In this document: positions 52,244 to 60,643 of the stretch, piece by piece
How the letters are laid out: each line of letters opens with the position of its first letter
How positions within the stretch are numbered: position 1 is the first letter of the stretch
NCBI RefSeq assembly: GCF_003386285.1
Contig: NZ_QPNC01000002.1
Location: 46,477-110,476, forward strand
DNA from: Nocardiopsis sp. FIRDI 009
GTDB lineage: Bacteria > Actinomycetota > Actinomycetes > Streptosporangiales > Streptosporangiaceae
Direction: 5' to 3'
DNA length: 64,000 nucleotides
The notes under the pieces: generated by a model
Databases searched by the model: none
Told to the model about the DNA's origin: nothing
The model's input: only the letters and a program-made list of their open reading frames with translations
Position numbers and translations under genes: made by a program

Positions 52244-52295
52244 CGTCCCGACCGCCGTTCCGGAGCGGGCGCGCCGCCGACCGGTGGCCGGGACG

Positions 52296-52718
52296 TCAGC
52301 AACGCGGCAGGCCCTCGATGGGCTGCCACGGCTCGGCCGCGTCGAAGGCGGTCGCGCTGACGAACACGTCCCTGTTGCCGGTGTCGTCGTCGGTGAGCAC
52401 CCACCACATGGTGTCGTTGCCCTGGCCGTCGGTGTGCGGCTGCCCCTTGGCCTGGCAGAAGACGTAGTGCCGCCCCGGCCACAGCCACCCGCCCGTCGCG
52501 TAGCGGGTGTCCGCGGACCAGTAGGTACTGGCGTCCCGCCAGGTCGTGTAGTACAGCCGCGGGGAGGCGGACTCCGTCCTGGCCCCCGTGGCCGACGGCG
52601 CCGAGACGGGCGTCCGCGCGGCTCCGCTCTCCGCCGTGGCGGCCGGGGCCGCCAGCGCCAGGGGCGCCGCGAGCCCCAGGGCCGCCGTCGTCGCTGTCAG
52701 GAATCGTCTGCTGGCCAT
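52296..52718 (-). CDS. Small secreted protein of unknown function
   Basis: 140 residues from ATG 52718 behind GAGGAG. A signal peptide (MASRRFLTATTAALGLAAPL) is cleaved near APAATAES. The mature domain has many Trp and Tyr (RLYYTTWRDASTYWSADTRY, GGWLWPGRHYVFCQAKGQPH) and two Cys (FCQAKG and the final RC) that could form a disulfide. It resembles small actinomycete secreted proteins of the SH3-like kind, but the match is not certain. Confidence 0.8.
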   Translation of the reverse strand: MASRRFLTATTAALGLAAPLALAAPAATAESGAARTPVSAPSATGARTESASPRLYYTTWRDASTYWSADTRYATGGWLWPGRHYVFCQAKGQPHTDGQGNDTMWWVLTDDDTGNRDVFVSATAFDAAEPWQPIEGLPRC

Positions 52719-52895
52719 CGCCGCTCCTCGTCCCGCCCCGGGCACGGGGCGGGGGTGGATGTGCTCGGTGGAGCGGTGCCCGGACACGCAAGCCCGGCGG
52801 ACCGCACCAACAAGGCCATTGTCACCCAGAGTGATCTCTAACGCGCGTAACGACACGAGGTGGCGCCCCGGACGGGAGGGCGCCCGGCACGCGGA

Positions 52896-53783
52896 TCAGA
52901 AGCAGCCGACGATCTCCTCGGCCGCGGCGGCCATGTCGTCGCGCTCGCCCTGGTCCAGGCCGTTCTCCTCGAACCAGATGAGCACGAAGTGGCAGGCGCT
53001 CTGCACGTCCACGGAGTCGCCCTCCTCGTCCGCGCCCAGGAACCCCTCCATGAAGGCGGCGGCGCCGACGTTCTCAAAGGCGACGACTCGCACCAGGTTG
53101 GTGTCGACGGCGGAGGTGCACGGGAAGAGCGCGCCCTCGCTCTCGTCGGACTCGCAGATGTCGCCGGTGGCGTCGAACCGGTCGGTGATGTCGAAGTCGG
53201 CCGACAGCTCGTCGAGCAGTTCGGTGGAGGTGAGCAGCTCCTCGGGCTCGAACTGCTCCTCTGTGGGCTCCGGCTCCTCGGTCGGCTCGGACTCCTCCTC
53301 GGTGGGCTCCTCGGTCGGCTCCTCCGACGGGGAGGGGGACTCGGTGGGTTCGGGCGACGGGTCGGCGGCGAGGCCGCCCACCAGCGTCCGGCCGAGGAGG
53401 AGGCCGCCGCCGAGGAAGGAGGCTCCCGCGAGGACCGCGATGACCGCCAGTACGGCCAGCACGCCGGTGCCGTAGCGCCCGCGTCCCGGCGGAGGGGGCG
53501 GGGTGGGCCCGGCCGGCCCCTGGGGCGGTGGGCCGTGGGGCGGGCCCTGCGGCGGCTGGGGTCCCTGATTGCCCTGGGGAGGCTGGGGTCCCTGATTGCC
53601 CTGGGGAGGCTGGGGCCCCTGCTGGTTCTGCCAGTACTGGGGCTGCTGGGGCTGCTGCGCCCGCGGGTCCAGGAACTCCTGGGGGTAGTGGGGCTGCTGC
53701 GGCCCCTGTCCCCCCTGGGGGTTCTGCGGCCCCTGGGGCGGAGGACCGAAGCCGCCCCCGGGGTCGGGGGTGTGATCGTTCAC
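52896..53783 (-). CDS. Proline/glutamine-rich single-pass membrane protein
   Basis: 295 residues from GTG 53783 behind GAGGAG. N-terminal ~95 residues are Pro/Gln/Gly-rich, with a tandem PQPPQGNQG repeat. One transmembrane helix (about 108-135, TGVLAVLAVIAVLAGASFLG) is followed by a Glu/Pro/Thr stalk and an extracellular domain of about 95 residues with Cys in GDICESDESE, LFPCTSA, SACHFVL and the final GCF. The layout (cytoplasmic disordered, TM, acidic stalk, small disulfide domain) is common in actinomycetes; its role is unknown. Confidence 0.82.
   Translation of the reverse strand: MNDHTPDPGGGFGPPPQGPQNPQGGQGPQQPHYPQEFLDPRAQQPQQPQYWQNQQGPQPPQGNQGPQPPQGNQGPQPPQGPPHGPPPQGPAGPTPPPPPGRGRYGTGVLAVLAVIAVLAGASFLGGGLLLGRTLVGGLAADPSPEPTESPSPSEEPTEEPTEEESEPTEEPEPTEEQFEPEELLTSTELLDELSADFDITDRFDATGDICESDESEGALFPCTSAVDTNLVRVVAFENVGAAAFMEGFLGADEEGDSVDVQSACHFVLIWFEENGLDQGERDDMAAAAEEIVGCF
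53554..53618 (-). repeat. Tandem 27-bp coding repeat
   Basis: Two perfect 27-bp units (53554-53580 and 53581-53607), then the first bases of a third, encode repeated PQPPQGNQG in the disordered N-terminus of the preceding membrane protein. Copy number may vary between strains. Confidence 0.85.
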
Positions 53784-54152
53784 GAAGGGGCTCCTCGATG
53801 TCTGGGGAACTGGGGATGGTCGCGCTCGGAGGGGGCCGACGACCGAGCGCGGACCCGACTCCGCGTCGACGTCCACCGGGGCCGCCCCCGTGTCCCGTCG
53901 CGTGATGCAGTGTCCCACCTGCCCACGACGGGGGTCGCCCAGGGTCGCCCCGGAAACGCACACGGTGCGAGGGGGCTTCCGCGCGCACGCGGCAACCAGC
54001 ATCCCAGTATCACCAAGAAAAAGCAAAGAAAATGCACAATATAGATGAATGAACGGTTTGCCCGGTATGGGAATAGCGTATTTTCGGCCAACCTTGGGCC
54101 ATCCGGCGCGCATAATAGGGAAATGCGCGACCCCAGACCTACGATCGGGACC
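53784..54152. other. A/T-rich divergent promoter region, 369 bp
   Basis: Between the Pro/Gln-rich protein gene (minus) and the response regulator (plus). Positions 54005-54125 are the most A/T-rich part of the neighbourhood. CATAAT (54111-54116) is a plausible -10 for the response regulator, but no good -35 is seen. No gene is apparent. Confidence 0.5.
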
Positions 54153-54821
54153 ATGACCTGCGTTTTGCTGGCCGAAGACGATGTCTCGATCTCCGAGCCC
54201 CTCGCGCGCGCGCTCCGCCGCGAAGGCTACACGGTGGACGTGACCGTCAACGGCATTGAGACACTCGACCGTGCCCGTGCGGGAGACATCGACCTGATGG
54301 TCCTGGACCTCGGGCTGCCAGAAATGGACGGCCTCGAGGTGGCACGTCGGCTGCGCGCCGAGGGTCACGGCACGCCCATCCTCATCCTCACCGCCCGCGC
54401 GGACGAGGTCGACACCGTGGTCGGACTCGACGCGGGAGCGGACGACTACGTCACCAAACCGTTCCGCCTGGCCGAACTCCTCGCCCGGGTCCGGGCCCTC
54501 CTGCGGCGCGGCGGGGCCGAGGTACCGGTCGTCCACGGAGTCCGCATCGACAACGACTCCCGTCGCGCCTGGCTCGGTGAACGCGAGCTCCAGCTGACCA
54601 CGAAGGAGTTCGACCTCCTGCGCGTCCTGGTCCGCGACGCGGGCAAGGTGGTGACCCGCGAGCAGATCATGCGCGAGGTGTGGGACACCAACTGGTGGGG
54701 GTCGACCAAGACCCTGGACATGCACATCTCCTGGCTGCGCCGCAAGCTCGGCGACGACGCCAACCAGCCGTCCTACATCACCACCGTGCGGGGCGTGGGC
54801 TTCCGCTTCGAACGGGACTGA
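54153..54821 (+). CDS. OmpR-family response regulator
   Basis: 222 residues from ATG 54153 (MTCVLLAEDDVSISEPLARA); ATG 54123 is in frame. The receiver domain holds the acidic pair in AEDD, phospho-acceptor Asp in LMVLDLGLPEMDG, Thr in ILTARADE and Lys in YVTKPF. The C-terminal winged helix has LTTKEFDLLRVLVRDAGKVV, STKTLDMHISWLRRKLGDD and TVRGVGFRF. It pairs with the histidine kinase 62 bp downstream. Signal and regulon unknown. Confidence 0.95.
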   Translation: MTCVLLAEDDVSISEPLARALRREGYTVDVTVNGIETLDRARAGDIDLMVLDLGLPEMDGLEVARRLRAEGHGTPILILTARADEVDTVVGLDAGADDYVTKPFRLAELLARVRALLRRGGAEVPVVHGVRIDNDSRRAWLGERELQLTTKEFDLLRVLVRDAGKVVTREQIMREVWDTNWWGSTKTLDMHISWLRRKLGDDANQPSYITTVRGVGFRFERD

Positions 54822-54883
54822 CCCGACCGCGCGCCGACGCGCTGACCGCGATCGGCCGCCCGGGATCGCACGGATGAGGTGAC

Positions 54884-56170
54884 ATGCGCAGGCGGATGGT
54901 TTTCTCCACCCTCGTGGTGACCGTCATCGCCGTCATGCTGCTCGGCCTGCCTCTGGGGGCGCTCACGTACAAGATGGTGCACGACGAGGCCAGCCGCCAG
55001 CTCCGGAGCGAGGCGGAACTCATCGGCGCGGAGAGCGACAACATGCTCGAACTCCAAGGCGAACTCGACCTCGCCGAACTGAGCTCCGAGCATCCCGACC
55101 GGTTCATACGCATCACGCCTCCCGGGGGGACCACCTCGGCCACGGCGGGGGACCCCGGTCTGAACCCCGCCACGCCCGACGCGCCGAGCCTGCTCCGGGC
55201 CACGGACACCACCGGTCGCGGCACGCACGTCCAGGTGTGGGCGAACGCGGACAACGTCCAGCGCAGCGTGGTCCGCGCCTGGCTCGGCATCGGCTCGCTG
55301 TCCCTCCTCGCCATCGGTGTGGCCGTCGGCCTGTCGATGTTCCAGGCCCGCAGGCTCACCCTCCCCCTGGCCGACCTGGCCGCCACCGCGGAGCGCCTGG
55401 GTTCGGGCGTGGCCACCCCCTGGGGCCACCGCTACGGCATCCCCGAGGCGGACCGGGTGGCCGAGGTGCTCGACCGCAGCGCCGAACGCATCGCCGGTCT
55501 CATCGCCACCGAACGCCACTTCGCCACCGACGCCTCCCACCAGCTGCGCACCCCGCTCACCGCGCTGACCATGCGCCTGGAGGAGATCGTCGCCGTGGCC
55601 GACGACCCCGAGACGGTCCGGGAGGAGGGCGAGGCCGCCCTCGCCCAGACCGAGCGCCTCGTCGAGACCGTCGAGAGCCTGCTGGGGCGGGCGCGCAAGA
55701 GCCAGAACCCCGAGGTGGAACCGGTGGAACTCGACCCGGTGCTCAACCACCTCCAGGCCGAGTGGGCCCCGGTCTTCCAACAGGAGAAGCGCGACCTGGT
55801 CGTCGCGGGCGATCCGGGGCTGACCGCCATGACCGTGCCGAGCGACCTCGCGCAGATCCTCGCCACCCTGGTCGAGAACGCCTACAAGCACGGAGCGGGC
55901 ACGGTGACCATCCGCCGTCTGGACACCGGCCAGTCCGTACGCGTCGAGGTCAGCGACGAGGGCGACGGCGTCCCCGAGCACCTGTCGGGACGGATCTTCG
56001 ACCGCGAGGTCAGCGGGGACGGCGGCACCGGTCTGGGGCTGGCCCTGGCCCGGCACATCGCCGAGTCGGAGGGGGCCCGGATCGAGCTGGTGCAGACCCG
56101 GCCGACCACCTTCGCGCTGTTCCTGCCCGCGGGGGCGGGCGGTCTGTCGAAGATGACCGGCCCGGTCTGA
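54884..56170 (+). CDS. Sensor histidine kinase
   Basis: 428 residues from ATG 54884 (GAGGTGAC upstream). Membrane helix 1 is at about 8-29, then an extracellular sensor of about 105 residues, membrane helix 2 at about 133-155 (LGIGSLSLLAIGVAVGLSMF) and a HAMP-like linker. The phospho-acceptor His is in FATDASHQLRTPLTALTMRL; the ATPase domain has LVENAYKHGAGTVTI, DEGDGVPE and GGTGLGLALARH. It signals to the upstream response regulator. The gene is followed at once by a dispersed 3'-flank element. Confidence 0.95.
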   Translation: MRRRMVFSTLVVTVIAVMLLGLPLGALTYKMVHDEASRQLRSEAELIGAESDNMLELQGELDLAELSSEHPDRFIRITPPGGTTSATAGDPGLNPATPDAPSLLRATDTTGRGTHVQVWANADNVQRSVVRAWLGIGSLSLLAIGVAVGLSMFQARRLTLPLADLAATAERLGSGVATPWGHRYGIPEADRVAEVLDRSAERIAGLIATERHFATDASHQLRTPLTALTMRLEEIVAVADDPETVREEGEAALAQTERLVETVESLLGRARKSQNPEVEPVELDPVLNHLQAEWAPVFQQEKRDLVVAGDPGLTAMTVPSDLAQILATLVENAYKHGAGTVTIRRLDTGQSVRVEVSDEGDGVPEHLSGRIFDREVSGDGGTGLGLALARHIAESEGARIELVQTRPTTFALFLPAGAGGLSKMTGPV

Positions 56171-56183
56171 CCGTGTCTGCTGT

Positions 56184-56297
56184 GGTCCTCCGCTTCGCTT
56201 CGGACCGTGTTCGCGCGCCCGAGAGGCAGGGATGCTTCATCCTCGGCGGCGCCTATCGCTCGTTCCTCGCTACGCGGCTCGCCTCGCCCGCCCGTCT
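56184..56297 (+). repeat. Dispersed 3'-flank element, copy 5 (long form)
   Basis: It opens 14 bp after the histidine kinase stop with GGTCC-13 nt-GGACC (56184-56206), identical to copy 2, then GTGTTCGCGCGCCCG, GGCAGGGATGCTTCATCCTC, GGCGCCTATCGCTCGTTCCT and CGCTACGCGGCTCGCCTCG. Similarity to copy 2 fades after about 56290. Confidence 0.8.
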
Positions 56298-56412
56298 CCC
56301 TCCACCACCCTCAACGGACGCCTACGGCGCGGCCCTATCCATGAGCACCCTGCCGACGCTCGAACGGCGGCACCCTGGGGTGACCGCCCCACTTTGACCC
56401 AAAAGGACACGG

Positions 56413-58620
56413 CTACGCCACCGTCGGGGTCGACGCCGTCCGGGGCACCTTCCCGCGCACCACCAGGTCGGTCCACAGCGAACGCACCCGCGCCAGTCCG
56501 TAGGCCCCGGTCACCTCCGTGCGGGCCCGCTCGGCCTCCTCCTCGAAGCGCCCCTCGGACACCACCGTGTGGATGGCCTCGGCCATCTCCACCGCGTCCG
56601 CGTGGATCCAGTGCGGGTCGTAGATGGTGTCCGCGCCCGGCCAGGGCAGCAGCGCGGGGACCCCGCCCGAGGCGGCGCACTCGGCGGGCGCCAGGTGGAA
56701 CGACTCGTCGTCACTGGTGGAGAGCGTGATGCCCACCCGCCGCAGCCAGGTGGCCACGTCCGGACCGAACGGGTCGAAGACCACGGCCGACGCGAGGCGA
56801 TCGTCGCGCTGGATCCGCCGGTAGACGCCCTCGAAGTAGGCGCGTTCCTCGGGTCGGTTCCAGATCCACCAGTAGTCCCACGGCTGCTTGGTCTTGATCG
56901 ACAGCGTGTACCGGGGGTCCATCCGCCGCAGTTCCGCGAGCACGTCCAGCCCGCGGTCCAGGCGCTTGCGCGAGGGCGCGATCCCGATCATGCCCAGGGA
57001 GTACTCCGCGCCCGCGAGCTTGGGCCGCCGCAGCTGTTCGTCGTCCACCCAGTTGGGCAGCACGACCACCTTGTCGGCGGGCCATCCGGTGATCTCACGG
57101 GTCAGGTCGGCGTAGTGGGGGCTGACGCACACCACGGCGTCCACCTTGTCGACGTCGAGTCTGCGCGGCCACTCGGCGTAGAGCTCGAACCGGTGCAGGC
57201 GCACGACCAGCCGCTGGTCGGGGCGTTTCCACTTGGCGTAGAACAGCGCGTTGGGGCCGCACCACTCACAGATCACCACGTCCGCCCACCCGGCCAGTTC
57301 GCGGGAGCGGTACTGGTCGTGCGTGCTCAGCCCCTCCCACTGGTCGATCCGCACGTCGAGCCCGGGCAGGGAGTCGAGGTAGTCGGCCAGACGGGTGAAG
57401 AACTTCAGGTCGTGCCCGGCCACGACCACCTTGAGCGGACGCTCCGGGTCGGCCCCGGCGGGGGCCGGCGGGAGCGCCTCGGTCAGGCAGCGGCGCAGCC
57501 GCTCGGCGGCGCGCTCCAGCGTGTGGTCGGCCGCGGCCCGGCGGCAACGCTCGGCCGCGTCCGCGTAGACGGCGCGGTCGGCGTACGCCCGGGCGACGAC
57601 GGCGGCGACCGAGTCGACCCCGGTACCGGCGAAGAGCGGATAGTCCCCGCCCAGCATGGTCTCGTGCATCGGGGTGCGGTTGAGGACCACCGGCAGGCCG
57701 AGCGCGCCCAGTTCGAGGACCTTGGTGGACAGTTCGAGGCTGGCGTCCATGGACGGGTCGCGCCAGGAGAGCCCGAAGTCGCACTCGGCGGCCTGGCGGA
57801 GCGCGTCGGCGCGCGACATGCCGCCGCGCCAGTCCACGCCCTCGGTGTCCTCCAGCCCCCTGCGCATGCGTTTGGCCCAGTCCGGCGGGTCGGAGTGGAT
57901 CTTGTCGCCGATCATCACCACCTCGGCGTCCACGCCGAGCCGGGCCAGCTCGGCCGGGAGCTCGGTCATCTCCAGGGTGTTCCACCTGGGCGCGAACTTG
58001 CCCGTGTAGGCGAGGCGGGCGCGGGCGTGCACCTCCCCCTCGGCGCGGACGTCGTCGGGGACCACGACCACCGGCGGGAACAGGACCGAGCGCCCGCAGG
58101 CGGCGGGTACCGACGACTCCAGGAAGGCCCGCAGCTCCTCGGTCTGACAGAGCAGGAACCGGGAGGCCAGCGCGATCTCGGTGAGTTCGGCGGTGGCGGT
58201 GGCGGTGAACTCCGCGACGCCGTGCGGGAAGTCGGTGAGGTAGGTCCACAGCCGCCCGGACAGGGACTCCTCCTGGGCGGCCAGCCCCGCCAGGCGCCTG
58301 CCCCGCACCACCACGAGGTCGAACCGCCTGCGCTCGTCCTGCCTGGTCATCAGGGTGACGGCCTGTTCGGGGGTGAGCCCCTTGGGGCCGAGGTCGGGCA
58401 GGAGCCCGTCCTCGTAGGGCCGCAGCAGCCGGACGCCGGGCACCTCCGTCAGGGGCGCGGTCAACCGGTCGGTGCGCACGGGCGACTTGAGCAGGAGGGT
58501 GACCTCGCATCCGGCGGCGGCCAGGGCCTGCGCCATCGACTGCGCCCAGATCGCGGAACCGTCGATGATGTTGAGGTCCACGTCCCCGTACAGGAGTGCG
58601 CGCGGAGGAGGTGTACTCAC
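56413..58620 (-). CDS. Tandem two-domain glycosyltransferase
   Basis: 735 residues from GTG 58620 (AAGGGAAG upstream). The product contains two GT-B-like halves. The first (about 1-385) has DGSAIWAQSMAQALAAAGCE, RLAYTGKFAPRWNTLEM and LELSTKVLELGALGLPVVLN. The second (about 395-735) has KVVVAGHDLKFFTRLADYLD, VVICEWCGPNALFYAKWKRP, YSLGMIGIAPSRKRLDRGLD and FHLAPAECAASGGVPALLPW, with the Glu-rich late motif of GT4 enzymes. Such fusions add two sugars of surface polysaccharides. Donor and acceptor unknown. It heads the polysaccharide locus on the minus strand. Confidence 0.88.
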   Translation of the reverse strand: MSTPPPRALLYGDVDLNIIDGSAIWAQSMAQALAAAGCEVTLLLKSPVRTDRLTAPLTEVPGVRLLRPYEDGLLPDLGPKGLTPEQAVTLMTRQDERRRFDLVVVRGRRLAGLAAQEESLSGRLWTYLTDFPHGVAEFTATATAELTEIALASRFLLCQTEELRAFLESSVPAACGRSVLFPPVVVVPDDVRAEGEVHARARLAYTGKFAPRWNTLEMTELPAELARLGVDAEVVMIGDKIHSDPPDWAKRMRRGLEDTEGVDWRGGMSRADALRQAAECDFGLSWRDPSMDASLELSTKVLELGALGLPVVLNRTPMHETMLGGDYPLFAGTGVDSVAAVVARAYADRAVYADAAERCRRAAADHTLERAAERLRRCLTEALPPAPAGADPERPLKVVVAGHDLKFFTRLADYLDSLPGLDVRIDQWEGLSTHDQYRSRELAGWADVVICEWCGPNALFYAKWKRPDQRLVVRLHRFELYAEWPRRLDVDKVDAVVCVSPHYADLTREITGWPADKVVVLPNWVDDEQLRRPKLAGAEYSLGMIGIAPSRKRLDRGLDVLAELRRMDPRYTLSIKTKQPWDYWWIWNRPEERAYFEGVYRRIQRDDRLASAVVFDPFGPDVATWLRRVGITLSTSDDESFHLAPAECAASGGVPALLPWPGADTIYDPHWIHADAVEMAEAIHTVVSEGRFEEEAERARTEVTGAYGLARVRSLWTDLVVRGKVPRTASTPTVA

Positions 58621-58678
58621 GTTCTTCCCTTCGGATGCTTTCGGGTTGCCCGTGCGGGGCGGTCGGCGCGGTCGGGGG

Positions 58679-60451
58679 TCAACCGACGGCGCCGGTCTGG
58701 GCGGCGGAGTGGGAGGACCCGCCCCCGCCGGGGGCGGGGCCGGAGCCGTGGTCCGGGCCCAGGGCGAGGAGGCGGCTGCCGCGGCGGTTCCACTCCCTGG
58801 GCCGCCAGCCGCGGCGGAGGAGTTCGGTCCGGGCCAGTTCCGGGACGATGGCGCTGACGAACACGTACTGCTGGCCGCCGGTGTCCGGGCGGTCGAAGAA
58901 CCCGCGCTCCCCCGCCCCGGTGAACGGGTCGTCGGTGGCCGGACCGGTGTCCGCGGTCCCGACCGCGTCGGCGCCGGAGCACTCGGCGGCGCACACCAGG
59001 TCGACGAGCCGGTGGTCGCCGAGCGGTCCGGTCCACGGGTGCGCCCAGGGGGAGGCGGCGCGTTCGGCCAGGGCGGCCCAGCGCTGGGGGGAGAGTCCGC
59101 CGTGCGTGTCGCCCGGGGCCGGATCGGCCTCCCGGGTGAGTTCCTCCGGGGTGTCGGGCGCGCTGACGCGGACGGTGCGCACGGTCACGCCCTCCGACCG
59201 CAGCCGCCTGACACCGGCCAGCTTGGCGGCCGTTCCGGGGACGACGACCTCGGCGGGGCGGAGCCGGGCGGTGAGCAGGTCGGTGGCGAGCTGGTCGGCG
59301 TCGGCCTCCCCCGCCGGATCGGCGAGGACCGCCACGGCGCGACCGCGCAGCGGCAGGTCGGCTCCGGAGGTGCCGGAGGCGAAGTCGAGCCCCTCCAGGA
59401 CCGCGGACAGGCGGACCGGGGTGGCCTCGTCGAGGAACACCCGGCGCAGGAGTTCGCGCTGTTCGGAGCCGGTGGGCTGCTCGGCGCGCAGGCGCGGCAC
59501 GGACACCGCCAGGTCCTCGCCCGTGGGGCGGGGCACCGGGGAGTGGGTGACCACGCGGGCGCCGCAGGCCCAGGCCCGTCGGCGGAGACCGTCGGTGTCG
59601 GGCGAGGTCTCGGGGACCACGGCGACGTTGGCCGCGCGCAGGGCGTCGGGCAGGTCGGCGTCGTCGGCGTCGACGACGCGCACGCCGAGGTCGGCCAGGA
59701 CGTCGGGGACGGGTTCGTCGCGCGCGGCACGGACGTAGACCGCCGCGGGGCCGGGCGCGAGGTCGGCGGCGACCGGGTTGAACAGGTGGAGGGGGACCCC
59801 GGCGTCGCCCGTGTGGACGCGGTCGAAGCTGAGCCCGCGCAGGGCGGGCGGTGCGGGCGCGTCGTCGAGCAGGACGGCGGGGATGCCGCGGGCGGCGGCC
59901 GACTCCAGGACCCAGTGCAGGGCGCGGGTGCGGTCGGCGGCCGCGGGGTCGCCCACGTGGGCCCAGGGCGAGCCCGGGGCGGCGGCCGAGGCGGACACCA
60001 GGACGAGGTCGACGTCCACGCCGTCCATGACGATCTGCGCGTCGTGGGGGCGCAGCGGCACCGTGCGCACGTAGGGGTCGATCGCGGACTGGATGGCCGG
60101 GCCGACGACGGTCGCGGCGATGAGCCGGTCCTCGCGACCGCCCACGACGCCGGTGAGGAGCCGGGCCTCCTGGCGTTCGGCCTCGAAGGAGCGGACCGGT
60201 TCGTGGGCGGGGCGGCGCCGCTGGCTGTGGTTGGTCTGGCCGCTGCGCCGCCAGAGGCGGTAGAGGTCGCGCGGGAGGCGGACCAGGGAGCGGCCGGGCT
60301 TCTTGGCGGCGGCGGTGAGCGCACGGCCGACCTGGAGGGAGGTCGACCCCTCCACGGCGGCCAGGCGTGCGCGCGCCTCCTGGAGCTGGGCCTCGCGTTC
60401 GGCCAGCGCCTGCTTGAGCTGCTCGGTCTGGCTCTGTTCACGCCGTTTCAC
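58679..60451 (-). CDS. Unknown protein of the surface-polysaccharide locus (coiled coil plus Rossmann-like part)
   Basis: 590 residues from GTG 60451 (VKRREQSQTEQLKQALAERE). Residues 1-36 form a coiled coil, followed by ALTAAAKKPGRSLVRLPRDL and YRLWRR, a pattern often found between coiled coil and glycosyltransferase-like domains in actinomycete cell-wall genes. The rest alternates hydrophobic beta-like strands (VDLVLVSASAAA, GIPAVLLDDA, NVAVVPE, GRAVAVLADPAG) without catalytic motifs I recognise. It lies between the double glycosyltransferase and wecB genes and probably acts with them; a specific function is not assigned. Confidence 0.75.
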   Translation of the reverse strand: MKRREQSQTEQLKQALAEREAQLQEARARLAAVEGSTSLQVGRALTAAAKKPGRSLVRLPRDLYRLWRRSGQTNHSQRRRPAHEPVRSFEAERQEARLLTGVVGGREDRLIAATVVGPAIQSAIDPYVRTVPLRPHDAQIVMDGVDVDLVLVSASAAAPGSPWAHVGDPAAADRTRALHWVLESAAARGIPAVLLDDAPAPPALRGLSFDRVHTGDAGVPLHLFNPVAADLAPGPAAVYVRAARDEPVPDVLADLGVRVVDADDADLPDALRAANVAVVPETSPDTDGLRRRAWACGARVVTHSPVPRPTGEDLAVSVPRLRAEQPTGSEQRELLRRVFLDEATPVRLSAVLEGLDFASGTSGADLPLRGRAVAVLADPAGEADADQLATDLLTARLRPAEVVVPGTAAKLAGVRRLRSEGVTVRTVRVSAPDTPEELTREADPAPGDTHGGLSPQRWAALAERAASPWAHPWTGPLGDHRLVDLVCAAECSGADAVGTADTGPATDDPFTGAGERGFFDRPDTGGQQYVFVSAIVPELARTELLRRGWRPREWNRRGSRLLALGPDHGSGPAPGGGGSSHSAAQTGAVG

Positions 60452-60643
60452 GGTCTGCCACCTCGTGTTCTGATCGGATCGGCGTCTGTGCCGCGTCCCT
60501 CGGGGGCCTGGCTGCTGGAACGGTCGGACGGTGCCGGGGGCGTACGCGGGGCCGGGCGTGGACGCCCGTGGTCGGGCGGGTGGCGGACCCCGCGTGGCGT
60601 CTGCGCGGGGCGGGGGTCGGCCGGTGGGAGTGTGGCACGGTGA

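Noticed and set aside
56569..60643. Long plus-strand frames opposite the polysaccharide genes
   Set aside because: Mirror frames of the double glycosyltransferase and its neighbour; low-complexity Gly/Arg/Val-rich translations.
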